Below, one piece after another: positions 44,008 through 54,531 of a DNA stretch of 64,000 nucleotides. This DNA comes from Cupriavidus pauculus (GTDB taxonomy: Bacteria; Pseudomonadota; Gammaproteobacteria; Burkholderiales; Burkholderiaceae). The notes beneath the pieces were generated by a model. That model saw only the letters and a program-made list of their open reading frames with translations. It was not told where the DNA came from and made no database searches. The stretch lies in assembly GCF_003854935.1 (NCBI RefSeq), contig NZ_CP033970.1, positions 124,001-188,000 of the forward strand. The letters run 5' to 3'. Every line of letters starts with the position of its first letter. Within the stretch, counting starts at the first letter, position 1. The position numbers were made by a program, and so were the translations under genes.

Positions 44008-44973
44008 CTATTCCGCGGCCTTCAGGCGGCCGGCCGTGGCCAGCGCCTGGGCGCGCGCATCTTCCTTCTGCAGCGACGCCAGCAGCTCCTGCGGCGTCGA
44101 CCCCTGGGCCACGCTGCCCACGTTCTGGAGCCGGCTCCGGACGCTGCCCTCGGCCAGCGCCTTGCGCAGCGCCGCGTTGATCGTGTCGATGACCTTGGCC
44201 GGCGTGCCCGCCGGCGCCAGCAGGCCGGTGGCCGTGGTGGCCTCGAAGTTGGCCAGCCCCGCCTCGCGCAGCGTCTGCACCTTGGGCAGCGCGGCATCGC
44301 GCTCGCGCGACATCACGGCCAGCGCCCGCAGCGCGCCCGACTGGATATGCGGCGCGGAACTGGTGAGCTGGTCCACCACGAAGTCGATCTGCCCGCCCAT
44401 CAGGTCCACCAGCGCCGGGGCCGAGCCCTTGTACGGCACCTGGTTGAAGCGGACCTTGGCGGCGTCTTCGAGCTGCAGCAACGCCATGTGGTTGGTGGTG
44501 CCCGGCCCGGCATGGCCGGCGGCCAGCTTGCCCGCGTTGGCGCGCGCGAAGGCCAGCAGCGCGTCGACATCCTTGAACCGGGTATCGCCACCCTTGACCA
44601 CGATCACCAGCGCCGTCGTCGACACCAGCCCCACCGGCGCAAAGCTCGCCAGCTTGAAGTTGGTGCGGGTCATCTTGGGCAGCACCACCAACGCGTTGGG
44701 CGTGGTCACCAGCAGCGTGCTGCCATCGGGCTCCGCCCGCGCCACGGCCGACGCCCCGATCACGCCGCCGGCCCCGGGCCGGTTGTCGACAATCACGTTG
44801 CGGCCGAGCGTCTGCTCCAGCGCCGGCGCGATGGCGCGCGCCACCACGTCCAGGTTGCCACCGGGCGCGAACGGCACCACCAGCGTGACGGGCTTGTCCT
44901 GCGCACGGACATCAAGCACATAAGGGGCGGCGCCCAGCGCCAGCATCCGCGCCAGCATGGTTCTGCGGTTCAT
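44008..44973 (-). CDS. Bug/TctC-family solute-binding protein
   Basis: This 321-residue protein has an atypical signal peptide (MNRRTMLARMLALGAAPYVL), with a twin arginine at residues 3-4 but no full Tat consensus, and the mature opening KPVTLVVPFAPGGNLD. GGAGGAGA precedes the start. It is the upstream gene of the run ending with the dehydrogenase at 41053. A tandem palindromic repeat separates it from the class II aldolase gene. Confidence 0.9.
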   Translation of the reverse strand: MNRRTMLARMLALGAAPYVLDVRAQDKPVTLVVPFAPGGNLDVVARAIAPALEQTLGRNVIVDNRPGAGGVIGASAVARAEPDGSTLLVTTPNALVVLPKMTRTNFKLASFAPVGLVSTTALVIVVKGGDTRFKDVDALLAFARANAGKLAAGHAGPGTTNHMALLQLEDAAKVRFNQVPYKGSAPALVDLMGGQIDFVVDQLTSSAPHIQSGALRALAVMSRERDAALPKVQTLREAGLANFEATTATGLLAPAGTPAKVIDTINAALRKALAEGSVRSRLQNVGSVAQGSTPQELLASLQKEDARAQALATAGRLKAAE

Positions 44974-45023
44974 CGTGTCTCCTCCACACTCTGCAGGGTG
45001 TTTCTGATCTCGCTTGTTTTAAA

Positions 45024-45347
45024 GCTCCCCTCTCCCGCCTGCGGGAGAGGGGTTGGGGGAGAGGGCCAGCAGTTCAAATTGCGACGTTGGTCGGCAAGCA
45101 GAACCTCCACGCCCTCTCCCCCGGCCCCTCTCCCACTTTGCGGGAGAGGGGAGAAAACCAGCGGCATTGCGTTTGCCAGCGGCTTTTTTTGCTCCCCTCT
45201 CCCGCCTGCGGGAGAGGGGTTGGGGGAGAGGGCCAGCGGCTCACATTGCGACGTTGGTCGGCAAGCAGAACGTCCACGCCCTCTCCCCCGGCCCCTCTCC
45301 CGCTTTGCGGGAGAGGGGAGAAAACCAGCGGCATTGCGTCTGCCAGC
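45024..45347. repeat. Tandem pair of palindromic intergenic repeats
   Basis: Two near-identical units begin at 45024 and 45191, with a period of 167 bp. Each has a hairpin of CTCTCCC and GGGAGAG arms at both ends, a central segment with GACGTTGGTCGGCAAGCAGA, and a tail AGCGGCATTGCGT. A third, diverged copy lies at 63306-63436. The units contain no gene and look like small mobile or REP-like elements; transcription through them would form large hairpins. Confidence 0.85.
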
Positions 45348-45356
45348 CCGCCGCCG

Positions 45357-46145
45357 TTACTCCCGATACCCCGGATCGATGCGATCCAGCTTGCGCAGCA
45401 GCGCGGGCCATTCCATCAGTCCGTACGGGCGGCGGGTGCCGGGCTGGTAGTTGTTCCAGGTTTCCTCCAGCACGTTGGCGGGCACCTGCTGGAGCGGTGT
45501 GTTGCACGACATGGCGGCCACCTGCGAGCGGCAGGCCAGTTCCAGGCGGTGCATCCAGTTGAAGGCTTCGCCGACCGAGTTGCCCACGGTCAGCGCGCCG
45601 TGGTTGCGCAGGATCAGCGCCTCGCCGCGGCCCAGGTCGGCGATCAGGGATTCCTGCTCGGCGGTGTCCAGCACCACGCCCTGGTAGTCGTGGTAGCCGA
45701 TCTTCAGGAAGCGCATGGCGGTCTGGGTGATCGGCAGCAGGCCGCATGCCAGCGACGACACGGCCATCGAGGCCCAGCTGTGGGTGTGGATTACGCACGC
45801 CACTTCGGGCCGGGCGTGGTGGACGGCGCTGTGGATCACGTAGCCGGCCTTGTTGATGCCGTAGTCCAGCGCGCCGAAATCGGGCTTGGACAGGATCTTG
45901 CCGTCGTGGTCCACCTTGATCAGGCAGGACGCCGTGATCTCCTCGTACATCATGCCGTACGGGTTGATCAGGAAGGCGTTGTCCTCGTCGGGCACGCGCA
46001 CGGAGATGTGGTTGGCCATCATGTCGGCCATGCCATAGAGCTCGACCAGCCGGTAGCACGCGGCCAGGTCCACGCGCGCCTGCCATTCCGCCTCGCTGCA
46101 TTGGCCGCGCATCGACGGGATGTTCAGCACACCGGGTTTCGTCAT
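45357..46145 (-). CDS. Class II aldolase/adducin family protein
   Basis: This 262-residue protein has the class II aldolase fold with the Zn ligands in CVIHTHSWASMA and a later His in LILRNHGALTVG, plus NHISVRVP near the start. Relatives include L-fuculose-phosphate aldolase and sugar-acid aldolases/decarboxylases. AAAGGAG precedes the start at 46145. It follows tcuB by 44 bp on the same strand, so it may belong to a tcuAB-aldolase operon and cleave or decarboxylate a polycarboxylate product. Substrate not visible. Confidence 0.87.
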   Translation of the reverse strand: MTKPGVLNIPSMRGQCSEAEWQARVDLAACYRLVELYGMADMMANHISVRVPDEDNAFLINPYGMMYEEITASCLIKVDHDGKILSKPDFGALDYGINKAGYVIHSAVHHARPEVACVIHTHSWASMAVSSLACGLLPITQTAMRFLKIGYHDYQGVVLDTAEQESLIADLGRGEALILRNHGALTVGNSVGEAFNWMHRLELACRSQVAAMSCNTPLQQVPANVLEETWNNYQPGTRRPYGLMEWPALLRKLDRIDPGYRE

Positions 46146-46189
46146 GATGGGTCTCCTTTGGGGATTTCGGTTTTCTTTTGCGATGCGGT

Positions 46190-47362
46190 TCAGTCCGCGC
46201 CCAGCGCGAGATCGCTGGGCCGGCGTTTTTCGATGTGGTACTTGAGCAGGGCCGCGCTGCGGAAGATGCCATGCGCGAACTTGCCGTAGGGCAGCGTCAG
46301 GAACAGCGCCATGACGATGCCCAGGTGCACGGCCAGCAGCGACGCCATCGCGCCCGTGTCGCGCAGCGCCAGCAGCGCCAGGCCGCTGGCGCTGGTCAGG
46401 AACAGCAGCGCGATGAAGCCGCGGTCCATTGGCTTCTGCTTCGTGTCCATGGTGCGCTCGTCGCGGCGCAGGTTCAGCCACAGCAGCCCGGCCGGGCCGA
46501 TCAGCAGCCCGATGCCCCCCGCGATGCCCAGCAGCACCGGCACGCTCGTCACCGGGTACGGCGCGTGCAGGTCAAGCAGGTAGTGGTACAGCGTGGCCAC
46601 GGCGGTAGCCGCGAAGCACAGCATGAAGCCGTAGAACGTGAAGTGGTGGAAGCGCCGGCGCAGCAGCGTGAAGGCGTCGTCATCGTTGTTGCAGCCCTTG
46701 CCGTGGCCGCCGTCCAGGTACTTGAGCTTCAGCGCGTCGTGCGCGGCCCCGCCCACGGCGGCGCCCCGTGCGTCGCCGCTGCGCTCGCCGGGCGTGACGC
46801 GGCGCCAGAAGCGCGTGACGCCGATGCCCAGCGCCACCACGGCGAACAGGAACACCGCGCCAAACATCGCCGCCAGCAGGTTGTGCGGAAAGATCGCGTA
46901 GAAGTTGCCGGCCAGCGGTTCATGCCACAGCGTGCCGCGCATGGCCAGCACCATCAGCAGGAACAGCGCCAGCCCGCCGGCCAGCGCCAGCGCCATGGTC
47001 GTGCCGGCGCGCCGGTACAGCCCGCCCAGCGCCGCCGGGAACGCATAGTCGCCGTACGTCTGCACGCGCACCTTGGCCATGGCCTGGGGGATGTTCACCG
47101 CAAACTCGTGCGGCGGCGCGTACTGGCATGCGTGGTAGCAGGCGCCGCAGTTGTGGCACAGGTTGGCCAGGTAGTGGATGTCCGCCTTCGGAAACTCCAG
47201 CCGGCGCGTCATGGCCGGAAACACGGCGCAGAAGCCCTCGCAGTAGCGGCACGCGTTGCAGATCTGCAGCGTGCGGGCCACCTCGGCCTCGTCGGTGGTC
47301 AATGGCAGCGCGCCGTTGGCCAGCGCCGCCGCCTCGCGCGTCAGCGTTTCAAGATGTTGCAT
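46190..47362 (-). CDS. tcuB: Tricarballylate utilisation protein TcuB (CitB family)
   Basis: This 390-residue membrane electron-transfer protein has two [4Fe-4S] motifs near the N-terminus ([11 protein letters not shown] from Cys35; [11 protein letters not shown] from Cys69) followed by about six membrane spans with haem-ligand-type histidines. In Salmonella, TcuB reoxidises the FAD of TcuA and passes electrons to the quinone pool. It overlaps tcuA by 14 bp. AAGGAAC precedes the ATG. Confidence 0.9.
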   Translation of the reverse strand: MQHLETLTREAAALANGALPLTTDEAEVARTLQICNACRYCEGFCAVFPAMTRRLEFPKADIHYLANLCHNCGACYHACQYAPPHEFAVNIPQAMAKVRVQTYGDYAFPAALGGLYRRAGTTMALALAGGLALFLLMVLAMRGTLWHEPLAGNFYAIFPHNLLAAMFGAVFLFAVVALGIGVTRFWRRVTPGERSGDARGAAVGGAAHDALKLKYLDGGHGKGCNNDDDAFTLLRRRFHHFTFYGFMLCFAATAVATLYHYLLDLHAPYPVTSVPVLLGIAGGIGLLIGPAGLLWLNLRRDERTMDTKQKPMDRGFIALLFLTSASGLALLALRDTGAMASLLAVHLGIVMALFLTLPYGKFAHGIFRSAALLKYHIEKRRPSDLALGAD

Positions 47363-48791
47363 GTTCCTTTTCCTTCGATAGCCGCGATGCGTGCGGCGCC
47401 AGGGCGGCCATGCGGGCCGCGGCCAGCGCCGCCTGCGTGCCGGCGATGCGCCCGAACGCCGTGCCGATGGCCATGCCCACGCCGGCCGTGTAGCCCTTGC
47501 CCAGCACGTTGCCGGCCATCATCTCGCCGGCCACGTACAGGTTCGGGCTCGGCTGCCCGCCGAAATGCACGGCCGATGCCTCGTTGACCTTGAGCCCCAG
47601 GTACGTGAACGTGATGCCGGGCCGCAGCGCGTAGCCGTAGAACGGCGCCGTGTCGATCGGCCGCGCCCAGTGGGTCTTGGCCGGGGACACGCCCTCGGTG
47701 TGGCAGTCGTCCAGCACCGTGTGGTCGAACGTGCCGACGCGGCAGGCGGCGTTGTAGTCGCCGATGGTGCGCAGAAACGTGGCTTCGTCCAGCCCGAGCT
47801 TGCGCGCCAGTTCGGGCAGCGTGTCGGCCTTCACGCCGGGGAACACCGGCGGCATGAAGCGGCCCACGGCCTTGGCGTCGATGATCGAATAGCCGATCTG
47901 CTGCGGCTGCTGGGCCACCAGGCGGCCCCAGATCGCGTAGCGCTTGGGCCAGAAGTCCTCGCCCTCGTCGTAGAAGCGCTCGGCGTTGGCGTTCAGCACC
48001 ACGCCCAGCGACACGCAGTCGATCCGCGTGCAGATGCCGCCGTCGTACAGCGGCGCGCGCGCGTCGATGGCCACGCAGTGGGACTGGGACGGTTCGCCGA
48101 TGGCGTCCGCGCCCGCGTCGATCATGTATTTGAGCAGCACGCCCATGTTGAAGCGCGTGCCACGGATCAGGAAGTTGTCGGCCGGCCATTCGCCGCGCTC
48201 GTTCTGGCCCCAGGCGTCGCGCAGCCATTCGCGGTTCGACTCGAAGCCGCCGGCGGCCAGCACGCAGGCGCGCGCCTCGATGCGCTCGGCGCCGATGCGC
48301 GCCGCCACGAAGCGGTCGCCGTCCAGCTCGATTGCATCGACCGGCGCGTTGTAGCGGATCTGCACGCCAAGCTGCTCGGCGCTGCGGTAGTACGCGTTGA
48401 CCAGCGCCTTGCCGCCGCCCATGAAGAACGCGTTGGTGCGCGCCACGTGCAGCGCGCCAGACAGCGGCGGCTGGAAGTTCACGCCGTGGCGGCGCATCCA
48501 GTCGCGGCATGTGGACGACGCCCGGATCGCCAGCCGCGCCAGCGTCTCGTTGGTCAGGCCGCCGGTCACCTTGAGCAGGTCCTGCCAGTATTCCTCTTCG
48601 GGATAGGCGTCGATCAGCACGTCCTGCGGCGCGTCATGCATGCAGCGCAGGTTGCGGGTATGGGACGAATTGCCGCCGCGCCATTCGCGCGGGGCGGCTT
48701 CCAGCAGCATCACGCTGGCACCGGCCTCGCGGGCCATCAGCGCGGCGCAGAGCGCGGCATTGCCGCCGCCGATCACAAGGACATCGATCAT
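47349..48791 (-). CDS. tcuA: FAD-dependent tricarballylate dehydrogenase
   Basis: This 480-residue fumarate-reductase-type flavoprotein has the N-terminal FAD motif [19 protein letters not shown], the GNSSHTRN segment and a C-terminal [20 protein letters not shown]. TcuA oxidises tricarballylate to cis-aconitate. It overlaps tcuB by 14 bp. The usual tcuC transporter is missing; nearby Bug genes may replace it. The assignment to tricarballylate follows from the tcuAB pairing, and a related tricarboxylate is possible. Confidence 0.9.
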   Translation of the reverse strand: MIDVLVIGGGNAALCAALMAREAGASVMLLEAAPREWRGGNSSHTRNLRCMHDAPQDVLIDAYPEEEYWQDLLKVTGGLTNETLARLAIRASSTCRDWMRRHGVNFQPPLSGALHVARTNAFFMGGGKALVNAYYRSAEQLGVQIRYNAPVDAIELDGDRFVAARIGAERIEARACVLAAGGFESNREWLRDAWGQNERGEWPADNFLIRGTRFNMGVLLKYMIDAGADAIGEPSQSHCVAIDARAPLYDGGICTRIDCVSLGVVLNANAERFYDEGEDFWPKRYAIWGRLVAQQPQQIGYSIIDAKAVGRFMPPVFPGVKADTLPELARKLGLDEATFLRTIGDYNAACRVGTFDHTVLDDCHTEGVSPAKTHWARPIDTAPFYGYALRPGITFTYLGLKVNEASAVHFGGQPSPNLYVAGEMMAGNVLGKGYTAGVGMAIGTAFGRIAGTQAALAAARMAALAPHASRLSKEKEHATS

Positions 48792-48957
48792 GCGCGGCAG
48801 CCCTGCCGGCGGGTGGGGGGAGTGGGAATGGACACGACAATGCCTTCTGTAGTCTGTCCGGCACTCTATCGGCCGTGCGGAACGCTGCTAAGCCCCGGCC
48901 CGGCATGGGGGTATCACGATTCGTGATGACCCCGGGCCGCCACCCGCCCCGGCGCGG

Positions 48958-50739
48958 TCAGCCGCCGCTGTTGGGCACCTTGCCGCGCGTGTGGGCGGCG
49001 CGCAGGAAATCGAAGTCGACGCCCTGGTCGGCCTGGTTCACGGCGCTCAGGAACAGCTTGCGATAGCCGCGCTCGGCCGTCGGTTCCACCACGGGCCGCT
49101 CGGCCGCGCGCCGCGCCAGTTCGGCGTCACTGACGTCCAGGTGCAGCGTGCGGCTGGCCACGGACAGGCTGATGCGGTCGCCATCGCGCACGTGGGCCAG
49201 CGGGCCGCCCACGGCAGCCTCGGGCGTCACATGCAGCACGATGGTGCCAAATGCCGTGCCGCTCATGCGGCCGTCCGATATCCGTACGATGTCCTTGACG
49301 CCGGCCCGCGCCAGCTTGCGCGGAATCGGGATATAGCCGGCCTCGGGCATGCCGGGCGCACCCTTGGGACCGATGCGCTTGAGCACGAGGATGTCGTCGG
49401 CCGTGACGTCCAGGTCGTCGCGGTCGATGCGGTTGGCCAGATCCTCGGCGTCCTCGAACACCACGGCGCGCCCGGCGTGCTCCATGAGCCGGGGGTCAGC
49501 CGCCGACTGCTTGATGATGGCCCCGCCCGGCGCCAGGTTGCCGCGCAGCACCGCGATGCCGCCCTGCGGATAGATCGGGTGGGCGCGCGGGCGCACCACG
49601 TCCTGGGCAAAGCCGGGCCCGGCCCGCTCGATTTCCTCGCCCAGCGTGCGCCCGGTCACGGTCAGCGCGTCCAGGTGCAGCAGCGGCTTCAGCTCGCGCA
49701 GCAGCGTGGCCATGCCGCCCGCGTGGTGAAAATCCTCCATGTAGTGGTCGCCGGACGGCTTCAGGTCCAGCAGCACCGGCGTATCGCGGCCCATGCGGTC
49801 CAGCGCGGCCAGGTCGATGTCGTAGCCCATGCGGCCGGCGATGGCGGCCAGGTGCACGATGCCGTTGGTGGACCCGCCAATCGCCAGCAGCACGCGCATG
49901 GCGTTCTCGAATGCGGCCGGCGTCAGGATGCGGTCGATGGTCAGCCGTTCGCGGGCCATGCGCACGGCCTGCTCGCCGGTCTGCTCGGCCACGCGGATGC
50001 GGTCGGCCGTCACGGCCGGGGGCGACGCGCCGCCGGGCACCGTCATGCCCAGCGCCTCGGCAATGCAGGCCATCGTGCTGGCCGTGCCCATGACCGAGCA
50101 CGTGCCCACGCTGGCCACAAGCTGGTTGTTCACGTCGGCAATCTCGTCAGCGTCGATCTCCTCCGCGCGAAAGCGCCCCCAGTAGCGCCGGCAGTCGGTG
50201 CAGGCGCCCACGCGCTCGCCGCGGTGCGAGCCGGTCAGCATCGAGCCGGTAATCAGCTGGATGGCCGGGATGCCGGCCGACGCGGCGCCCATCAGCTGCG
50301 CGGGCACGGTCTTGTCGCAGCCGCCGATCAACACCACCGCGTCCATCGGCTGCGCGCGGATCATCTCCTCGGTGTCCATCGACATGAGGTTGCGCAGGTA
50401 CATGCTGGTGGGCGCGGAAAAGCTCTCGTGGACCGAGATCGTCGGGAAGTCCATCGGCAGGCCGCCGGCCAGCATGATGCCGCGCCGTACCGCGTCGATC
50501 AGCTGCGGCATGTTGCCGTGGCACGGGTTGTAGGCGCTGCCGGTGTTGACGATGCCGACCACGGGGCGGTCCAGCGCCGCGTCGGTGTAGCCGGCGCCCT
50601 TGATAAACGCCTTGCGCAGGAACAGCGAGAATCCACGGTCCCCGTAGTGGGTCAGGCCCTTGGAGATCCCGGTGGCGGCGGCTTCCGGGGCGATGTCATG
50701 GCGCGGGGCGCCGTCGGGGTGCTGGTCTTCGCTGGACAT
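48958..50739 (-). CDS. IlvD/Edd-family dehydratase
   Basis: This 593-residue Fe-S dehydratase has the cluster cysteines in GGCDKTVPA, ACTDCRRYW and GTCSVMGTAS and the C-terminal SDGRMSGTAFG motif. The family includes dihydroxyacid dehydratase and sugar-acid dehydratases. The wording ACTDC and GGASPP is closer to the sugar-acid or uncharacterised branch than to biosynthetic IlvD. The start at 50739 follows AGGAAG. It sits 100 bp after a LysR gene on the same strand; that regulator probably controls it. Confidence 0.88.
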   Translation of the reverse strand: MSSEDQHPDGAPRHDIAPEAAATGISKGLTHYGDRGFSLFLRKAFIKGAGYTDAALDRPVVGIVNTGSAYNPCHGNMPQLIDAVRRGIMLAGGLPMDFPTISVHESFSAPTSMYLRNLMSMDTEEMIRAQPMDAVVLIGGCDKTVPAQLMGAASAGIPAIQLITGSMLTGSHRGERVGACTDCRRYWGRFRAEEIDADEIADVNNQLVASVGTCSVMGTASTMACIAEALGMTVPGGASPPAVTADRIRVAEQTGEQAVRMARERLTIDRILTPAAFENAMRVLLAIGGSTNGIVHLAAIAGRMGYDIDLAALDRMGRDTPVLLDLKPSGDHYMEDFHHAGGMATLLRELKPLLHLDALTVTGRTLGEEIERAGPGFAQDVVRPRAHPIYPQGGIAVLRGNLAPGGAIIKQSAADPRLMEHAGRAVVFEDAEDLANRIDRDDLDVTADDILVLKRIGPKGAPGMPEAGYIPIPRKLARAGVKDIVRISDGRMSGTAFGTIVLHVTPEAAVGGPLAHVRDGDRISLSVASRTLHLDVSDAELARRAAERPVVEPTAERGYRKLFLSAVNQADQGVDFDFLRAAHTRGKVPNSGG

Positions 50740-50839
50740 GAGGCTTCCTGCTGGCGGTTGCGGGAGCCGCGCGGCGTGTCGCGCCTGGCGTCCCCGAGCA
50801 TAGCGGAATGGGCGGCCGCGCGCCCGCTGGCCGGCAGCC

Positions 50840-51781
50840 CTAGCCTTCCAGCAGCCTGGCGCCGTGCCACTCGCCCGAGCGCACCAGCCCGCGCGCCGTG
50901 TCACCCAGCACCACGCGCAGCGCCAGCGCGGCCGGCGACAGTTCGTCGTCGGACAGGCTGCACAGCAGGTTGCGCCGGCCGACCTGCGGATCGTCGATCT
51001 GGGCCAGGTGGAAGCGCGTCTCGGCGTCCGGATAGCGGCCGACCGCCGCCCACGGCTGCAGCGTGGCGCCAAAGCCCATGTCGACGGCATCCATCAGCAT
51101 GGCCAGCGAATCGACCTCCTGCACCACGTGCGGCGTGACCTTGGCGCGCGCGAACGCGGCGTCCAGCGTGCTGCGCAGCCCATGCACGCCGCTGGGCATG
51201 ATCAGCGGCACGCCGGCCAGGTCCGCCATCGTGCGCTGCGCGGGCGGATCGGCGCGGCCCTGCGGCAGGCTGCGGCGCGACTGGATCAGGAACAGCGTTT
51301 CCTCCAGCAGCGGCAGCACGGTCCAGCGCCGGGCCGCGTGCGTGCCGAACAGCACGGCCAGGTCAAGCTGCCGCGCGTTGAGCATGGCCGTCAGGTGGCC
51401 GGAGAGACTTTCGACGATATGCAGCCGGACGTCGGGATACCGCTCGCGCATCGCGCGGATCAGCGGCACGCCGATCACCGACGCCGTGGTCGGCGCCAGC
51501 CCCACGCTCACCGCGCCGGACAGCCGCGCCTGGTGCGCGGCCCGGCGGGCCTGCTCGGCATGGCGCAGCGTGAGCTGCGCTTCGTGGAAGAACGCCAGGC
51601 CGGCCTCGGTGGGCGTCACGCCCTGCGGCGTGCGGCGCAGCAGGCGGGTGGCCAGCTCGCTTTCCAGCCGGCTGATCTGCTGGCTCACGGCCGACTGGAC
51701 CATGTCCAGTTCCAGCGCGGCCCGGCTCATGCTGCCCAGTTCGACCACCCGGACAAAATACTGAAGCTGGCGCAATTCCAT
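50840..51781 (-). CDS. LysR-family regulator
   Basis: This 313-residue LysR protein has the DNA-binding domain at residues 1-60 (MELRQLQYFVRVVELGS, MVQSAVSQQISRLESELA) and an effector domain of the Cbl/NAC-like style, with VGLAPTTASVIGVPLI. It lies upstream of the dehydratase gene on the same strand and beyond that of tcuA, so it may regulate either or both. Salmonella TcuR is also a LysR protein, but I cannot assign that name from sequence. Confidence 0.88.
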   Translation of the reverse strand: MELRQLQYFVRVVELGSMSRAALELDMVQSAVSQQISRLESELATRLLRRTPQGVTPTEAGLAFFHEAQLTLRHAEQARRAAHQARLSGAVSVGLAPTTASVIGVPLIRAMRERYPDVRLHIVESLSGHLTAMLNARQLDLAVLFGTHAARRWTVLPLLEETLFLIQSRRSLPQGRADPPAQRTMADLAGVPLIMPSGVHGLRSTLDAAFARAKVTPHVVQEVDSLAMLMDAVDMGFGATLQPWAAVGRYPDAETRFHLAQIDDPQVGRRNLLCSLSDDELSPAALALRVVLGDTARGLVRSGEWHGARLLEG

Positions 51782-51896
51782 CTGGCTCCCCCGGCTGGCC
51801 GGCCCGCCCGCGCCAGCGGGGGTCGGCTCCCATGTTCCCGGGTCTTATACCAGATACGGGCGCGCCGCGGCGCCCGGGAGACAACCATCGGCCAAC

Positions 51897-53114
51897 TCAC
51901 CCCCCCGCCACCTTTACCAACCCCTCCGCGCGGAACATCGCCTTGATGCCCCGCACGGCCTGGCGGATGCGGGATTCGTTTTCGATCAGCGCGAAGCGGA
52001 CGTACTCGTCGCCGAAGTCGCTGAAGCCGATGCCCGGGGACACCGACACCTTGGCCTTGGCCAGCAACTGTTTCGAGAATTCCAGCGACCCCAGCGCGCG
52101 GTACGGCTCGGGAATCCGCGCCCAGATGTACATCGACGCCTTCGGGATATCGACCGGCCAGCCTGCCTCGATCAGGCCGCGCGCCAGCACGTCGCGCCGC
52201 GCCTGGTACTGCGCGGCAATCTCCTTCACGCATTGCTGGTCGCCTTCCAGCGCGGCGATGGCCGCCACCTGCAGCGGCGTGAACGTGCCGTAGTCGTGGT
52301 AGCTCTTGATGCGGGTCAGCGCGGCCACGAGGTCCGGGTTGCCGACCATGAAGCCGATGCGCCAGCCCGCCATGTTGTAGCTCTTGGACAGCGTGAAGAA
52401 TTCCACGGCGATGTCCTTGGCGCCCGGCACCTGCATGATCGACGGCGCCTTCCAGCCGTCGAACACGATGTCGGCGTAGGCCAGGTCGTGCACCACGAAG
52501 ATGTCGTGCTTGCGTGCCAGTGCGATCACGCGCTCGAAGAAGTCCAGCTCCACGCATGCCGCCGTCGGGTTCGACGGAAAGCCCAGCACGATCATCTTGG
52601 GCTTGGGGTAGCTGCCGCGGATGGCGCGCTCCAGCTCGGCGAAGAAGTCGATGTCCGGCGTCAGCGGCACCGAGCGGATATCGGCCCCGGCGATGACCGC
52701 GCCGTAGATGTGGATCGGGTAGCTCGGATCGGGCACCAGCACGGTGTCGCCCCGGTCCAGCGTGGCCAGCATCAGGTGCGCCAGCCCTTCCTTCGACCCG
52801 ATCGTGACGATCGCCTCGCGGTCGGGGTCGATCTCCACGTCGTAGCGGTCGCGGTACCAGTGCGAGATGGCGCGGCGCAGGCGCGGGATGCCCTTGGACG
52901 CCGAATAGCCATGCGTGTCCGGCCGCTGCGCGGCGTCGACGAGCTTGGCCACGATATGCGGCGGCGTGGCCCCGTCGGGGTTGCCCATGCTCATGTCGAT
53001 GATGTCCTCGCCACGGCGGCGGGCGGCCATCTTGAGCTCGGCGGTGATGTTGAAGACGTAGGGGGGAAGGCGATCGATGCGCGCAAAGCGGCGCTTGCCG
53101 GATTCGGCAGTCAT
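51897..53114 (-). CDS. alaC: Alanine transaminase (AlaC-type class I aminotransferase)
   Basis: This 405-residue PLP aminotransferase has the PLP lysine in [16 protein letters not shown], the Asp/Tyr site in [14 protein letters not shown], and the substrate Arg near [16 protein letters not shown]. It matches AlaC/YfdZ, which makes alanine from pyruvate and glutamate. No clear ribosome-binding site precedes the ATG. It is a single gene convergent with none; a lipoprotein gene follows on the same strand across 122 bp. Confidence 0.93.
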   Translation of the reverse strand: MTAESGKRRFARIDRLPPYVFNITAELKMAARRRGEDIIDMSMGNPDGATPPHIVAKLVDAAQRPDTHGYSASKGIPRLRRAISHWYRDRYDVEIDPDREAIVTIGSKEGLAHLMLATLDRGDTVLVPDPSYPIHIYGAVIAGADIRSVPLTPDIDFFAELERAIRGSYPKPKMIVLGFPSNPTAACVELDFFERVIALARKHDIFVVHDLAYADIVFDGWKAPSIMQVPGAKDIAVEFFTLSKSYNMAGWRIGFMVGNPDLVAALTRIKSYHDYGTFTPLQVAAIAALEGDQQCVKEIAAQYQARRDVLARGLIEAGWPVDIPKASMYIWARIPEPYRALGSLEFSKQLLAKAKVSVSPGIGFSDFGDEYVRFALIENESRIRQAVRGIKAMFRAEGLVKVAGG

Positions 53115-53236
53115 GGAGGAGTCCTTTACGTAAGCGCCCGGAACCGTCCGAGCGACGTCGTGGCCGTTGTCTCGGCCACTGGGGACTGATCATAGCCAGC
53201 CGCGCGCGATCGCACAACTGGCCGTCGCCACAAAAA

Positions 53237-53620
53237 TCAGAACATGCCGCCCGGCGGGCTGGTGGGACGGTCCGCCGGCAGGTGGCGCACGATGCAGTCC
53301 AGCGCGTCGGCGTTGGCCTTGCTGCCCCCGAACGTGGCGGCGATGGCGTCGCGGTACTGCGGCACGGTGATGCGGTTGTAGTAGAGCCGCGACGTCTGGT
53401 CCAGCCAGTAGACGTAGTTGCTGTCGCTGTCGTCCGATCCGCTGCGCAGCCATTCGCCCAGCGGCTGGCTGCCCAGGCGCGTATTGGCGCAGACGTCCTG
53501 CACCTTGTCCAGATAGCTGTTGAGGCCGCGCGCCTCGTAGTTGCGGAACGAATCGGGCGCGCAGGCGGCCAGTCCGATCGAGGCTGTCAGGGCGGCGAGC
53601 AACAGGGGCAGACGTGGCAT
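53237..53620 (-). CDS. Small lipoprotein downstream of the YqjH-like gene
   Basis: This 127-residue protein has a lipoprotein signal (hydrophobic stretch then LAACAPDS, Cys20) and a soluble part with two further cysteines (DVCANT, LDCIVR) that may form a disulfide. No known domain. It lies between alaC and the siderophore-interacting protein, all on the same strand. The function is unknown. Confidence 0.78.
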   Translation of the reverse strand: MPRLPLLLAALTASIGLAACAPDSFRNYEARGLNSYLDKVQDVCANTRLGSQPLGEWLRSGSDDSDSNYVYWLDQTSRLYYNRITVPQYRDAIAATFGGSKANADALDCIVRHLPADRPTSPPGGMF

Positions 53621-53692
53621 GGCGGGGTCCGTGGCAATGGGCGTGCTGGCAGTGTAGCCGCGCCGCACGCCCGCGCAAACCATACTTTGGGT

Positions 53693-54529
53693 TCAGTCGT
53701 CCAGCGTCTCGTGGACGGCCGCGTTGCCACGCTTCCAGTAGGCCGACGCGCGGATGCGCGTCTTGTGGATGCCGCGCTCGTTCACCAGGTGCTGGCGCAC
53801 CTCGCGCATCGCGGCGGCCTCGCCGGCGGCCCAGACGTAGCCCTCGCCCTGCGGCAGCGTCAGCCAGCGCAGCGTGGGGGTGAGCTGGCTGCCTTCCGGC
53901 ACGTCGCCGCCCTGCGCATCGCGGTGGGCATCGCGGAAGATCCAGTGCACCTCGGCGTGCGGGCCGGTGGCCAGCGGGATGCGCGCCGACGCGTCGGCCA
54001 CCTCGGCCACGACAATCACGCGCGCATCGGGCCCCAGTTCCTCGATGCGGCGGCCGATGGCAGGCAGCGCGGTGTCGTCGCCGATCAGCAGGTGCCAGTC
54101 GAACCCGTGCGGAATCACGAACGACCCGCGCGGGCCGCCCACGCCCAGGGTCTGCCCCGGCCGGGCCTGCGCCGCCCACGTGGACGCCGGGCCATCGCCA
54201 TGCAGCACGAACTCGATGTCGAGCTCGCGCGCGGCGTTGTCATAGCGGCGCGGCGTGTAGTCGCGCGCCTGGGGCCGGGGCTGGCCCTCGGGGAACACGA
54301 TGCCGTCGGGGCCTACCTCGGGCAACACCGGCTGGTCGGTGCCCGGCGCGGGAAAGAAGACCTTGATGTGGTCGTCGAACGATGCGGACACGAAGTCGGC
54401 CAGGTCGTCGCCGCCCAGCGTCACGCGCAGCAGCTGCGGCGACACCTGGCGCGTGCGCAGCACCTGCAGCCGGCGCATCTTCAGCGGATGGCGCACGCGC
54501 TGCACGGTCAGGTCGCGGTTATCGCTCAT
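53693..54529 (-). CDS. Siderophore-interacting protein / ferric reductase (YqjH-like)
   Basis: This 278-residue protein has the FAD-binding opening (VSPQLLRVTLGGDDLADF, ARDYTPRRYD) and the C-terminal siderophore-interacting domain (YVWAAGEAAAMREVRQHLV, ASAYWKRG). In E. coli, YqjH reduces ferric chelates using NADPH. ATG at 54529 is preferred over a TTG six bases upstream. It starts 2 bp after the stop of the PadR gene, so the two are one operon. Confidence 0.88.
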   Translation of the reverse strand: MSDNRDLTVQRVRHPLKMRRLQVLRTRQVSPQLLRVTLGGDDLADFVSASFDDHIKVFFPAPGTDQPVLPEVGPDGIVFPEGQPRPQARDYTPRRYDNAARELDIEFVLHGDGPASTWAAQARPGQTLGVGGPRGSFVIPHGFDWHLLIGDDTALPAIGRRIEELGPDARVIVVAEVADASARIPLATGPHAEVHWIFRDAHRDAQGGDVPEGSQLTPTLRWLTLPQGEGYVWAAGEAAAMREVRQHLVNERGIHKTRIRASAYWKRGNAAVHETLDD

Positions 54530-54531
54530 GG

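Noticed and set aside
45074-45334. Open frames inside the tandem repeat
   Set aside because: They arise from the palindromic repeat itself and recur on both strands with no start signals.
45024-45347. CRISPR array
   Set aside because: Only two long imperfect units with no spacers of uniform length and no cas genes; the units are palindromic intergenic elements.
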